64,000 nucleotides of DNA from Myxococcaceae bacterium (GTDB lineage Bacteria > Myxococcota_A > Polyangia > Polyangiales > Ga0077539), in NCBI GenBank assembly GCA_004297725.1, contig SCUS01000078.1, forward strand, positions 107,384 through 171,383. Direction: 5' to 3'. A model generated the notes under the pieces. It had not been told where the DNA came from, made no database searches, and saw nothing but the letters and a program-made list of their open reading frames with translations. The translations under genes were made by a program, and so were the position numbers. This document shows, piece by piece, positions 28,747 through 36,362 of this stretch (the first letter of the stretch is position 1; every line of letters starts with the position of its first letter).

Positions 28747-29484
28747 TCAGCTCGCCTCCGCCACGGGGACGATCTCCGCGTGGCCGTGGATGCGCGTCGG
28801 CGCCGGGTGCACCGCCTGGGCGGGGGCGTGGGCGTAGGCGAGCACGAGCTGCGTGAGCGCCTCGGTGTCCGTCAGCATCGACTTGATGCGCCGCTGGAAG
28901 TAGTTGAAGGCCGCGACGGCGGGGATCGCCACCAGCAGCCCGATGGCGGTCGCGACGAGCGCCTCGGCGATGGTGCCCATCACCCGCCCGGTGGCCGACG
29001 CCGCCGCGGCCGCAGCCGCCGCGCCCCGGACGCCCGCCGGGGGCTTGAGCGCGTCGAAGGCCTGGATGATCCCGATGACGGTGCCGAAGAGCCCGACGAA
29101 GGGGGCGTTGTTGCCGACGGTGTTGAGGAAGGCGAGGCGCCGCTCGAGCTCGCGCCGCACCCTCGCGAGGCTGCTGACCATCACGCACTCGGCCGCGTCG
29201 GCGCCGCGGGACACCTCGCGCAGCCCGGAGAGCGCCACCAGCGCCGCGGGCGAAGGCGAGGCGCGCAGGGCCCTGGCGGCGCCGGAGAGGTCACCCTTGC
29301 GGAGCAGCGCCTCGAAGCGGGACGCGAGCCCGTCGAGGTCATCGCGCAGCGAGCGGTAGTAGCGCGCCCGCTCGATCATGATGGAGACCGAGACGAACGA
29401 CAGGCCGATGAGCACCCACATGACCCACTCCGCGCCCATCATCGCGAAGGAGGTGAACAGCTTGATGAGCGAGAACCCGTGCAT
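28747..29484 (-). CDS. exbB: ExbB/TolQ/MotA-family proton channel protein
   Basis: The 245 residues show three membrane helices: about 14-38, about 118-142 (FVGLFGTVIGIIQAF) and about 160-190 (VATAIGLLVAIPAVAAFNYF). These have the conserved GLFGTV and IGLLVAIPAVAAFNYF segments of the MotA/TolQ/ExbB family. It forms the channel with ExbD. The ATG has AGGGA 6 nt upstream. It is the first gene of the exbB-exbD-tonB-receptor operon; upstream is a 174-bp gap containing an inverted repeat. Confidence 0.93.
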   Translation of the reverse strand: MHGFSLIKLFTSFAMMGAEWVMWVLIGLSFVSVSIMIERARYYRSLRDDLDGLASRFEALLRKGDLSGAARALRASPSPAALVALSGLREVSRGADAAECVMVSSLARVRRELERRLAFLNTVGNNAPFVGLFGTVIGIIQAFDALKPPAGVRGAAAAAAAASATGRVMGTIAEALVATAIGLLVAIPAVAAFNYFQRRIKSMLTDTEALTQLVLAYAHAPAQAVHPAPTRIHGHAEIVPVAEAS

Positions 29485-29606
29485 GGCAGTCCCTGTCTGC
29501 GCCGCCGGTTGAGGTTCTGTGAGCTCGGAGGCGCGGTGACAGGGTTTAGCCGCGCCGCGTGAGGGCCTCGCGGACTCGGCGCGACAAGCTGTCGACAGGT
29601 GTTGCT

Positions 29607-29644
29607 CGGTCTCGTGACGACGTGACCGCCGCGTGACGAGACCG
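29607..29644. promoter_or_regulatory. Inverted repeat with three CGTGAC hexamers upstream of exbB
   Basis: Nine-base arms CGGTCTCGT (29607-29615) and ACGAGACCG (29636-29644) enclose 20 nt; three CGTGAC hexamers begin at 29613, 29621 and 29632. It lies between the ggt stop and the exbB start, about 123 bp upstream of exbB. It could be an operator for the TonB cassette or a ggt terminator hairpin; there is no U-tract. Confidence 0.35.
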
Positions 29645-29658
29645 TGTCGCGGTGGGCG

Positions 29659-31506
29659 TCAGCGCCCCGCCGGACGGCCGCCCTTGCGAGGGTCGCTCGC
29701 GGCCTCGAGGCTCACCCCGTCGGCGCCTCGCGTGATGCGAATCGCCTGCACGATCGCGCCGTAGCGCAGCGAGTCGGTCTGGTGCCCTCGCGCCCGCAGC
29801 GCGGCCACGACCGCTTCGGCCGTGGCGGCCTCGGCGGAGAGCCCCTCGGGCTGCGCCGCCTGGTGGATGCGCGGGTGCGCCACGGCCTCGCCGACGGGCG
29901 CCCGCAGCACGATGGCGCGCCACGCCGCCTGCTCGACGGAGGTCACGATGCGCGTCCCTCCGCTACCGCCGATGACCAGCACCGGGTCGTCGCCCTGGAA
30001 GACGATCGTCGGCGTCATGGTGGAGACCGGCCGGCGGTTGGGCGCGGCCTGGTTGAGCGCGCTGCCCGGGAGCTGCGCCGCGGGACTGCCGGGCGCCGGG
30101 GGGATGGTGAAGTCGTCGAGCTCGTCGTTGAGCCAGAAGCCCGCGACGCTCACGCCCGCGCCGAAGGGGATGTTGATGGTGGTGGTGACGCTCGCGATGT
30201 TGCCCTCGGCGTCGACCACGCAGACGTGGGAGGTGCCGGTGCCGGGCGGGACGGGCGCGGGAGGTCCCGCGGCGCGGTCGGGCAGCGGGAGGTCATAGTC
30301 GCGAGAGGGCCTCGAGCGCGCCGGGTCGAAGAGGGCCGCGCGCGTCGCGACGCGGGCGGGATCGAGCAGCGCCTCCACCGGGACGCTCACGTAGTCGGGG
30401 TCGCCGAAGTAGCGCGCGCGGTCGAGGAAGGGCCCCCGCCACGACTCCGCCATCGCGTGCAGCACGTCGGCCTCGGCGGGCGCCGCTCCCCCGCCGGGCA
30501 GCCAGCGCTCCAGCAGCGCGAGGCTCGCCAGCATGGTGTATCCGCCCGCGCTCTCCGGCGGCGCGGTCACCCAGCGATGGCCGTAGCGGTTGCCCACCAG
30601 CGGGGCGCGCTCGGTCACCCGGTACCGCCGGAGGTCGTCCGCGGTGAGCACGCCGCCGATGCGCCCCGCGGTGCGCACGATGTCGTCGGCGAGCGGACCC
30701 TCGTAGAAGATCCCCGCCCCATGGGCGCCGAAGGACCGCAGCGTCTGCGCGAGCGCGGGGTTGCGGAGCGTGACGTCGGCCCGGATGCCGTCGGCCCCGT
30801 CGGGCACCCAGGTGCTCCCCAGCGGGTCGTGCCGGAGCGCGCCGACGAAGCGCTGCGAGAGCCCGGCGAGGTGCTCGCTGGGGGTGAAGCCCTGCTCCGC
30901 GAGGCGCACCGCGGGCGCCACCACGCGGGCGAGGCCGAGGGTCCCGAAGCGGCGCAGCAGCTCCTCGATGCCGCGGGGCTCGCCCGGGACGCCCACCGTG
31001 AGGCCCATGGCGCGCGAGGTCGGCGGGGCGCCGCCGTCGGTGACCGGGGGGCCCATCACCATCGGGGCGATGAGCCCCGCGGTCATGGCGGCCGGGGCGC
31101 TCTCCCGGAAGTCGAGGAAGGTCACGCTGCGATCGCTGGCCCGGTAGTAGAGCGCGAAGCCTCCGCCCCCGAGGCCGCTCGACGCAGGCGAGGCGACCCC
31201 GAGCGCCAGCATGGCGGCGGCGGCGGCGTCGGCGGCGGTCCCTCCCGCGGCGAGGATCTCCGCCCCGGCGCTCGAGGCCTCGGGGTGGTCCGTGGCGATC
31301 GCGAAGCGGCGGTAGGTCGCCGCGTGCTGCGGGGCGAGCAGCGAGGGCTGCGAGGCGGGCGGGGTCGCGGTGCGGGTCGCGGCGACCGTGCGGGCCGAGC
31401 CGCAGCCGGCGAGGCAGAGCGCGAGGGTGATCCAGGGGCGGAGCGAGGTGGAGGCGAAGGAGGGCTTCACGCGGCGACGATGCCCAAGAACAGGGCGCGC
31501 CGCCAT
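29659..31506 (-). CDS. ggt: Gamma-glutamyltranspeptidase, exported
   Basis: The enzyme cleaves gamma-glutamyl bonds of glutathione and similar compounds in the periplasm, and self-cleaves into two subunits. The 615 residues have a hydrophobic signal with a lipobox-like end (LALCLAGC near 28-35). The large-subunit motifs include SSGLGGGGFALYY and FRESAP near 133. The autocatalytic threonine is at about residue 425 (GTGTSHVCVVD), and GGSGGTRIVTS lies further on. The start could be the ATG at 31506 or the GTG at 31470, which would give a more typical 23-residue lipoprotein signal; I keep the ATG because it lies 4 nt behind the upstream gene. Predicted active. Confidence 0.93.
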   Translation of the reverse strand: MAARPVLGHRRRVKPSFASTSLRPWITLALCLAGCGSARTVAATRTATPPASQPSLLAPQHAATYRRFAIATDHPEASSAGAEILAAGGTAADAAAAAMLALGVASPASSGLGGGGFALYYRASDRSVTFLDFRESAPAAMTAGLIAPMVMGPPVTDGGAPPTSRAMGLTVGVPGEPRGIEELLRRFGTLGLARVVAPAVRLAEQGFTPSEHLAGLSQRFVGALRHDPLGSTWVPDGADGIRADVTLRNPALAQTLRSFGAHGAGIFYEGPLADDIVRTAGRIGGVLTADDLRRYRVTERAPLVGNRYGHRWVTAPPESAGGYTMLASLALLERWLPGGGAAPAEADVLHAMAESWRGPFLDRARYFGDPDYVSVPVEALLDPARVATRAALFDPARSRPSRDYDLPLPDRAAGPPAPVPPGTGTSHVCVVDAEGNIASVTTTINIPFGAGVSVAGFWLNDELDDFTIPPAPGSPAAQLPGSALNQAAPNRRPVSTMTPTIVFQGDDPVLVIGGSGGTRIVTSVEQAAWRAIVLRAPVGEAVAHPRIHQAAQPEGLSAEAATAEAVVAALRARGHQTDSLRYGAIVQAIRITRGADGVSLEAASDPRKGGRPAGR

Positions 31507-31510
31507 CGAT

Positions 31511-32362
31511 TCACGGCGTCGCGGCCGGACGTCGGAAGCGCAGGGTCATGCGGTCGCTCTCGCCGATGGCCAGGTAGCGGGCGCGGTCGGTCTCTCCCTG
31601 ACGGAGCGTCGGCGGGAGCGACCAGACGCCCTCGGGGTAGTCCCTGGTGTCGCGCGGGTTGGCGTTGATCTCCGAGCGCTCGTCGAGCACCAGGCCGGCG
31701 GCCTGCGCGAGCTGGATGACGTAGGCCTCGGGCACGTAGCCCGAGCGGGCGCTCACCTGCGGGTCGGCCCCGGCGGCGGCGCGGTGCTCGACGAAGCCCA
31801 GCACCCCTCCCGGCTTCAGCACCCGGAAGATCGCGGCGAAGACCTGCTCGGCGGCGTTGTCGGTGATCCAGCCGTGGAGGCTGCGGAAGGTGAGCACCAC
31901 GTCGGCCGAGGCGTCGGGGCCCAGCTCGATGGTGGCGGGCGGCTCGAGGGTCGAGACCCGCACGTTGCCGTAGAGATCGGGGCGTGTCGCCTGGAACTCC
32001 CGGAAGCGGGCGTGGTACCGGGCGCGCGGCCCGGCGGCGGCGGGGATGGCGGCGACCAGGGTGCCGGAGTCGTGGAGCAGCGGCGCGAGGATGGCGGTGT
32101 ACCAGCCGCCGCCGGGCGCGAGCTCGATCACGGTCTGACCGGGTCGCACCCCGAAGAAGGTGAGCGTCTCTCGGGGGTGGCGGTAGACGTCGCGCGCCCG
32201 GTCGGCGGCGGAGCGGTGGGCGCCCGCGATGGCGGCGTCGAGCGAGCCGAAGGCGACGGGCGCGGCGGTGGCGCTCGGGGCGGTCGCGGGGGCGGTGCGA
32301 GCGCTGGTGGTTCCGCACGCGGCGAGCGCGAGCGGGAGGATGAATGTGGGGAGCAGTCTCAT
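31511..32362 (-). CDS. Exported methyltransferase-like lipoprotein (COG4798-like)
   Basis: The 283 residues carry a lipoprotein signal (LPLALAAC near 9-16) followed by a class I SAM-methyltransferase fold. Motif I reads VIELAPGGGWYTAIL near 78-92, a motif-II-like DVVLTFRSLHGW lies near 153, and RVLKPGGVLGFVEH near 179-192. Family members are annotated as predicted methyltransferases, yet the signal sends this one outside the cytoplasm, where S-adenosylmethionine is not expected. Either the fold has been re-used to bind another ligand, or the signal is not cleaved. It lies immediately upstream of ggt (the ggt ATG is 4 nt past its stop), so the two are probably co-expressed. Confidence 0.85.
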   Translation of the reverse strand: MRLLPTFILPLALAACGTTSARTAPATAPSATAAPVAFGSLDAAIAGAHRSAADRARDVYRHPRETLTFFGVRPGQTVIELAPGGGWYTAILAPLLHDSGTLVAAIPAAAGPRARYHARFREFQATRPDLYGNVRVSTLEPPATIELGPDASADVVLTFRSLHGWITDNAAEQVFAAIFRVLKPGGVLGFVEHRAAAGADPQVSARSGYVPEAYVIQLAQAAGLVLDERSEINANPRDTRDYPEGVWSLPPTLRQGETDRARYLAIGESDRMTLRFRRPAATP

Positions 32363-32460
32363 GGCGGGGCATCCTACGTGGGAACGCGGCGAGCCGCCTC
32401 GACGACCGATGGCCCCTCACGGCCGTGAATGCGTCGTCGGCCGCGCATCGGTGCTAGAGA

Positions 32461-32498
32461 CCTCTCATCAAAGGTCCCGCTGGGGACCTGGACAGAGG
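32461..32498 (+). promoter_or_regulatory. 5' leader hairpin that pairs with the ribosome-binding site of the next gene
   Basis: Two nested inverted repeats lie just upstream of the ATG at 32509. The inner arms are AGGTCCC (32472-32478) and GGGACCT (32483-32489). The outer arms are CCTCT (32461-32465) and AGAGG (32494-32498). The outer right arm is part of AGAGGAG, the ribosome-binding site placed 8 nt before the ATG. If the RNA folds this way the site is hidden, so this may be a regulatory hairpin or thermosensor; the inner part alone could be an operator. Confidence 0.45.
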
Positions 32499-32508
32499 AG
32501 CGCCATCG

Positions 32509-32823
32509 ATGGACCGACGATCGTTCGCCATCCGAGCACTTGGCCTCGCGGGCTGCCTGGCGCTGGGGCTGTCGGGGGCCGACGCGTCGGCGCAGACCAC
32601 GGCCGCGGTCGAGGTGCGCGTGGGGGAGACGGTGAGCTTCGCCCTGCCGCGCCTCGTGCAGATCATCGACACCGAAGACCACTCGATCGCGACGATGGTG
32701 GTGACGCCCGACGGTCAGGCGCGGGTCACCGGCGTGGCCGTCGGGCGCACGCGCATCGTCGGCCGCGACATCGCGCAGCTCCCGTTGATCTTCCCCGTGA
32801 CGGTCGTCCCCGCGCGACCGTAG
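32509..32823 (+). CDS. Small exported protein, pilus/secretin N-terminal-domain-like
   Basis: The 104 residues have an N-terminal signal of possible Tat type (DRRSFAIRALG) ending near ASAQ, then about 75 residues. Phrases there resemble the small beta domain found at the N-terminus of CpaC/secretin-type pilus proteins (T2SS-T3SS_pil_N): VEVRVGETVSFALP, then ARVTGVAVGRTRIVGRD. Here the domain stands alone with no secretin barrel, and no pilus gene is nearby. Periplasmic location is likely; function unknown. It has a strong ribosome-binding site within a hairpin (see the leader entry). It converges on the SpoIIAA-like gene ending at 32837. Confidence 0.7.
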   Translation: MDRRSFAIRALGLAGCLALGLSGADASAQTTAAVEVRVGETVSFALPRLVQIIDTEDHSIATMVVTPDGQARVTGVAVGRTRIVGRDIAQLPLIFPVTVVPARP

Positions 32824-32836
32824 AACGCCCTCTCGC

Positions 32837-33262
32837 TCAGGCCGCGCGCGTGCGCCTTCCGCCGTGCATGGAGTGGCCGCGGGTGAGCCACGCGACGGCC
32901 TCGTCGCGCTTGGCGAACACGCTGATCGCGAGGTCGGGGAAGAGCGCCCGACCGACGTTGCTGAGCGCGGCCATCGGCGCGCTGTGCGTGAGGATGGCCG
33001 CCCGCTGGAATCGCGCCGCGTGCCTTCGGTGGAACACCATCCCCAGGTTGGTGTTGCCCGGCTCGTGACCGTCGTGCTGGAGGGTGTTCCAGAGCATCGT
33101 GTCGATGTCGGGGTGCTCGGTCAGCATGGCCTCGGCGTCGTCGAGGGCGCGCAGCAGCTCGGCGCGGCTGATGTAGCCCTGGGAGCGCACCTCCAGCACC
33201 CTCGGCGCGGCCCGCAACACGAGCAACCTGGCCTCTGCACGACGACTCTGCTCGTTGGTCAC
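32837..33262 (-). CDS. SpoIIAA/STAS-like domain protein
   Basis: About 141 residues with a single domain resembling the SpoIIAA-like (STAS-related) family: RVLEVRSQGYISRAELLRAL at the start of the domain, ILTHSAPMAALSNVGRALF, and the terminal AISVFAKRDEAVAWL. Bacterial members lack a settled function; some bind lipids, others act in regulation. No membrane segment. The start is uncertain: I chose the GTG at 33262, with GGAGGGGG about 11 nt upstream, but a GTG at 33304 would add 14 residues. It is divergent from the FGE-like gene at 33409. Confidence 0.7.
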   Translation of the reverse strand: MTNEQSRRAEARLLVLRAAPRVLEVRSQGYISRAELLRALDDAEAMLTEHPDIDTMLWNTLQHDGHEPGNTNLGMVFHRRHAARFQRAAILTHSAPMAALSNVGRALFPDLAISVFAKRDEAVAWLTRGHSMHGGRRTRAA

Positions 33263-33408
33263 TGGTGACTCAACCCCCTCCAACGTCGTTGCCGCCACCA
33301 CCACCGGACGGGCCGACCGATTCGTAGGATGCCCTCACCCGACGGATGGATGCAAGGGGACCGGCGTCGGGCGTGAGTCCCCCCGCTGGCGTATGGTCCG
33401 CGGACGTG

Positions 33409-34398
33409 ATGTTCCGGCCGTATCGCCTCGCAGTGCTCTCGTTGTGGCTCCTCGGGGGCTGTCGGAGCGCATGGTCGCAGCCCGCCAGGGACGCGGCCCC
33501 GGTCGATCGTCCGACGGCCCTCGACGCCGGCGCTGGCTGCCGCTTTCCCCTGGTGGCGATCGACCGGGACGAGCACTGCGGTCGGCCGGGTCAGCGCCAC
33601 ATGGGCGGCGCCGCGACCGGCCCGGTGACGAGCTGCCAGCCCGGCGAGTCCATGCTCCCCAACGGCGCCGGGTGCCAGCCTCGAGGCGCCCTCGACCGCC
33701 CCGACGACGCGGGCGTGACCTCGCGCTGGGAGCCCGCGACGGCGGCCGCGAGGGCGAGGGTCGGGGCGACGATGGCGCTGATCCCCGGGGCGACGTGGCG
33801 CACGGCGGGCCGCTGGGTCTCCGTGGGCGCCTTCGCCATCGACCGCACCGAGGTGACCGTCGGCGCGTGGCGGCGGTGCGTCGCCGCGGGCATGTGCCCG
33901 GCGCTCAGCGACCCGCTCTCGTCGATGACCCGAGACGCGATGCCGGTGGTGAACGTCACCCACGCCCAGGCCGCGCGGTACTGCACCTTCGCGGGCTCGC
34001 GCCTGCCGACCGACGCCGAGTGGTCCCTCGCGGCGCAGGGCGTCGAGGGCCGCTGGTCGCCGTGGGGGAGCCGCCAGGCGAGCTGCTCGCTGGCGCGCAC
34101 CTCGGGCTGCGGCGACGGGCCGACGGCGGTGGGCGCGACGGCTGCGGGAGCGTCCCAGCACGGGGTGCTCGACCTGGTGGGCAACGTGGCCGAGTGGGTG
34201 CTCGACCGCGAAGGCTCGGCGCGCCCGACGGCGGGCGTCGACCGTGACCCCACGGGGCCCTCCTCGGGCGAGTCTCGATGGGTGCGGGGCGGGTCGTATC
34301 GGACGCCCGACGGCCGCGCCGACGGGCTGCTGCGAGAGGCGGTCGACGCGCGAGAGGCGCGGGTCGACGTGGGGTTCCGCTGCGTGCGAGGGCTGTAG
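33409..34398 (+). CDS. Formylglycine-generating-enzyme-like lipoprotein (SUMF1 domain)
   Basis: The 329 residues start with a lipobox (WLLGGC near 13-18), a variable linker, and an FGE-sulfatase/SUMF1-type domain from about 120 to the end. The markers are MALIPGATWR, FAIDRTEVTVGAWRRCV, ARYCTFAGSRLPTDAEW, LDLVGNVAEWV, RGGSYRT and VGFRCVR. True formylglycine-generating enzymes act on sulfatases; many bacterial relatives do other oxidations or only bind ligands. I did not identify the copper-binding cysteine pair of active enzymes, so activity is uncertain. The start at 33409 places the lipobox correctly. It converges on the oxygenase gene at 34414. Confidence 0.85.
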   Translation: MFRPYRLAVLSLWLLGGCRSAWSQPARDAAPVDRPTALDAGAGCRFPLVAIDRDEHCGRPGQRHMGGAATGPVTSCQPGESMLPNGAGCQPRGALDRPDDAGVTSRWEPATAAARARVGATMALIPGATWRTAGRWVSVGAFAIDRTEVTVGAWRRCVAAGMCPALSDPLSSMTRDAMPVVNVTHAQAARYCTFAGSRLPTDAEWSLAAQGVEGRWSPWGSRQASCSLARTSGCGDGPTAVGATAAGASQHGVLDLVGNVAEWVLDREGSARPTAGVDRDPTGPSSGESRWVRGGSYRTPDGRADGLLREAVDAREARVDVGFRCVRGL

Positions 34399-34413
34399 CC
34401 CCTCGAGCCGGGG

Positions 34414-35607
34414 TCACAGGGCGCGGAGCACGCCCTCCTTGATGAGCTTGCGGATGAGCACCATGCGGCCCGCGTCGTCGAGGGAGGTCGGCAGGTCGCG
34501 CGCGGTGTAGCGGTCGTGCTGCACCGCGAAGCGGAGCGCTCCCTCCGCGTGCGCGGGGAAGGTCAGCGCCGCGCCGTAGCAGGAGAGCGTCACCCGCTCG
34601 CCGTCGGAGTCGATGCGGAGCACCGCGCCGGGGCGCACCCCCACGGGGCTGTCGACGGTGAGCGCGCCGAGGCCCGCGAGCTGCGCGAACTGCCCCGGGA
34701 GCCTCGCATGGCGGGTGCCCACGAGGTCGTGCGCGAAGTGCTCGAAGAGCCCGTCCGCGTCGGCCTCCGCCGCGGAGGCGAAGCGCCGCAGGGCCTCGGC
34801 GAGGTAGGCCCTGGCTTCGGGTGAGGCCGCGCCCCCGCGAGCGAAGCCGGGCGGGAGGCCGCGGCGCCCGTGGACGTCGGTGATCGCCCAGCGGCCGAGG
34901 GCCTCGGCGAGCAGCTCCGTCCAGGAGGTGAAGAGCGCCCCGAAGGTGATGTGCAGCGAGTGCCCTCCGCCCTCGGTGGTGCGAGCGTCGTGCATGATGC
35001 CTCGGGGGATGTAGAGCAGGTCGCCGGGGCCGAGCTCGAACTCCCGGGTGACCGCGCCGCAGGGGGTCACCTTGGGATCGAACTCCTGGCGGCGCAGCGG
35101 GAGCTCGATGGGCTGGTCATAGAGCATCCAGTGCTTGGTCCCCTCGACCTGCGCCACGAAGACGTCGTGGCTGTCGTAGTGGGGGTGGAAGCCCTTGGCG
35201 CTGCCCGGCGTGAGGTAGATGTTCGCCTGGAAGCGGGTGCTCAGCTCGAGCTCGAGCGAGCGCACGCACTCGAAGAGCGGCTGGTGGTGCGTCTCGAGCT
35301 GGGCGAACACCATCGTGGCGCCGGCGTCATAGAGCTTGAAGAGCTTGACCGTGTCGATGAGACCGCTCGGGTAGGTGTACTCGCCCGGGTCGATCTTGCG
35401 GCGGTGGTCGACCAGCGAGACCGACGGGTGGTGCAGGTCGTTGTCGCCGAGGTAGCGGTCGATGTCGCCGAGCGAGAGCAGCCCCTCGAAGGCGCGAGGG
35501 CGCTCTCGGAGCAGCACCAGCGGCGAGCGCTCCCAGTGGTCGCGGAGGAAGGCTTCGACCGGCACCGGATCGAGGATCCGCGCCAGCGTGGGGAAGGTCA
35601 TGGTCAT
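34414..35607 (-). CDS. JmjC/ROXA-like Fe(II)/2-oxoglutarate oxygenase (cupin)
   Basis: The 397 residues match the bacterial JmjC-like hydroxylases related to ribosomal oxygenases such as YcfD. The iron ligands are visible as HYD (His143, Asp145 in FHPHYDSHDVFVAQVEG) and His206 (GDLLYIPRGIMHDA), and the winged-helix-like C-terminal part follows beyond about 240. Such enzymes hydroxylate protein side chains. The gene lies 65 bp behind a small exported protein made of four repeats, on the same strand, so that protein is a possible substrate; this is inference. The alternative is the housekeeping role of ribosomal-protein hydroxylation. ATG at 35607; in-frame, no better alternative. Confidence 0.9.
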   Translation of the reverse strand: MTMTFPTLARILDPVPVEAFLRDHWERSPLVLLRERPRAFEGLLSLGDIDRYLGDNDLHHPSVSLVDHRRKIDPGEYTYPSGLIDTVKLFKLYDAGATMVFAQLETHHQPLFECVRSLELELSTRFQANIYLTPGSAKGFHPHYDSHDVFVAQVEGTKHWMLYDQPIELPLRRQEFDPKVTPCGAVTREFELGPGDLLYIPRGIMHDARTTEGGGHSLHITFGALFTSWTELLAEALGRWAITDVHGRRGLPPGFARGGAASPEARAYLAEALRRFASAAEADADGLFEHFAHDLVGTRHARLPGQFAQLAGLGALTVDSPVGVRPGAVLRIDSDGERVTLSCYGAALTFPAHAEGALRFAVQHDRYTARDLPTSLDDAGRMVLIRKLIKEGVLRAL

Positions 35608-35672
35608 GGGATGGGATTCGGAGGGGAGAGAGGGTCAGGTGGTGCGCCGCGCGGGTGCGCTGCGGCGCGGGG

Positions 35673-36218
35673 TCACCAGCGGCGACCGCGGCCGTGGCCC
35701 ACGCCGTCGGCCCAGTTGCCCGAGTCGGAGTCGGTGATGCCGGTCTGCCCGAGGCGGGCGGTGCCGCGGCCGTTGCCGACCGGGTCGGCGTTGCTGCCCG
35801 CGTCGCCGTCGGTGAGGCCCGTCGCGCCGCCGCGGCCGTAGCGCCCGCGACCGCCGTTGACCGGGTCGGAGTAGGTGCCCGAGTCGCCGTCGGTGAGGCC
35901 CGTCTGCATGTTGCGGGGACCGCCGCGGCCGTTGTTCACCGGGTCGGCGTAGGAGCCGGAGTCGCTGTCGGTGAGGCCCGACTGGTAGCCGCCGCCGCCG
36001 CCCTGGACCACCACGGTCTGCGGCTGCTGCGGCTGGGGCCCCGTCTGGATGGGCTGCGGGTTGGCGACGATGCACCCGCCGAGCGCCTTGGCGGCGCCGC
36101 CGAGCACGGTGGCGCTGAGCAGCGCGAGCACCGAGCGGCGGCCCGGGCTCTGCTCGACGATCTCGTCTTCGGTGAGGCTGGTGGTGACGGACTCGTTCTT
36201 CTTTGTGGGGTCGGACAT
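35673..36218 (-). CDS. Small exported protein with four Asp/Gly-rich tandem repeats
   Basis: I do not know this family. The 181 residues have an acidic N-terminal leader (about 1-25), a twin-arginine-like signal near 27-49 (GRRSVLALLSATVLGGAA) ending in LGGC, a Gln/Pro-rich linker (about 50-75), then four copies of a unit of about 26-28 residues. The unit core is GLTDSDSGSYADPV, GLTDGDSGTYSDPV, GLTDGDAGSNADPV, and GITDSDSGNWADGV, each followed by a GRG-type tail. The TDxDxG pattern recalls calcium-binding or modified-core repeats. The ATG at 36218 has AGGGAG upstream. It is followed by the JmjC-like oxygenase gene after 65 bp, which may modify its repeats. Confidence 0.75.
   Translation of the reverse strand: MSDPTKKNESVTTSLTEDEIVEQSPGRRSVLALLSATVLGGAAKALGGCIVANPQPIQTGPQPQQPQTVVVQGGGGGYQSGLTDSDSGSYADPVNNGRGGPRNMQTGLTDGDSGTYSDPVNGGRGRYGRGGATGLTDGDAGSNADPVGNGRGTARLGQTGITDSDSGNWADGVGHGRGRRW
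35680..35988. repeat. Four tandem repeats of about 80 bp
   Basis: The DNA repeats behind the G(L/I)TDxDxG units show high conservation at the TDSDSG and DPVNNGRG codons and lower conservation between them (the conserved gtcggtgaggcccg stretch recurs each time on the + strand). The last unit differs at ADGV. They are coding, with no direct-repeat/spacer regularity as in CRISPR. Confidence 0.7.
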
Positions 36219-36362
36219 GGCTTGCGGCTCCCTGGCGTGTGCTGCACGAAGCAATTGATCGGAGAACGGCGGTCCCACCGCCATGCTCGGCCGGGTCCCT
36301 TCGAGGGGTCGGCGAGGCTCACGCCGCGTGTACGCGCGCCGCGATCAGTACCTTCGCGGACG

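Noticed and set aside
35680..35988. CRISPR-like regular repeats
   Set aside because: Repeats are in-frame coding units with variable positions inside, not fixed repeats with unique spacers; no cas genes.
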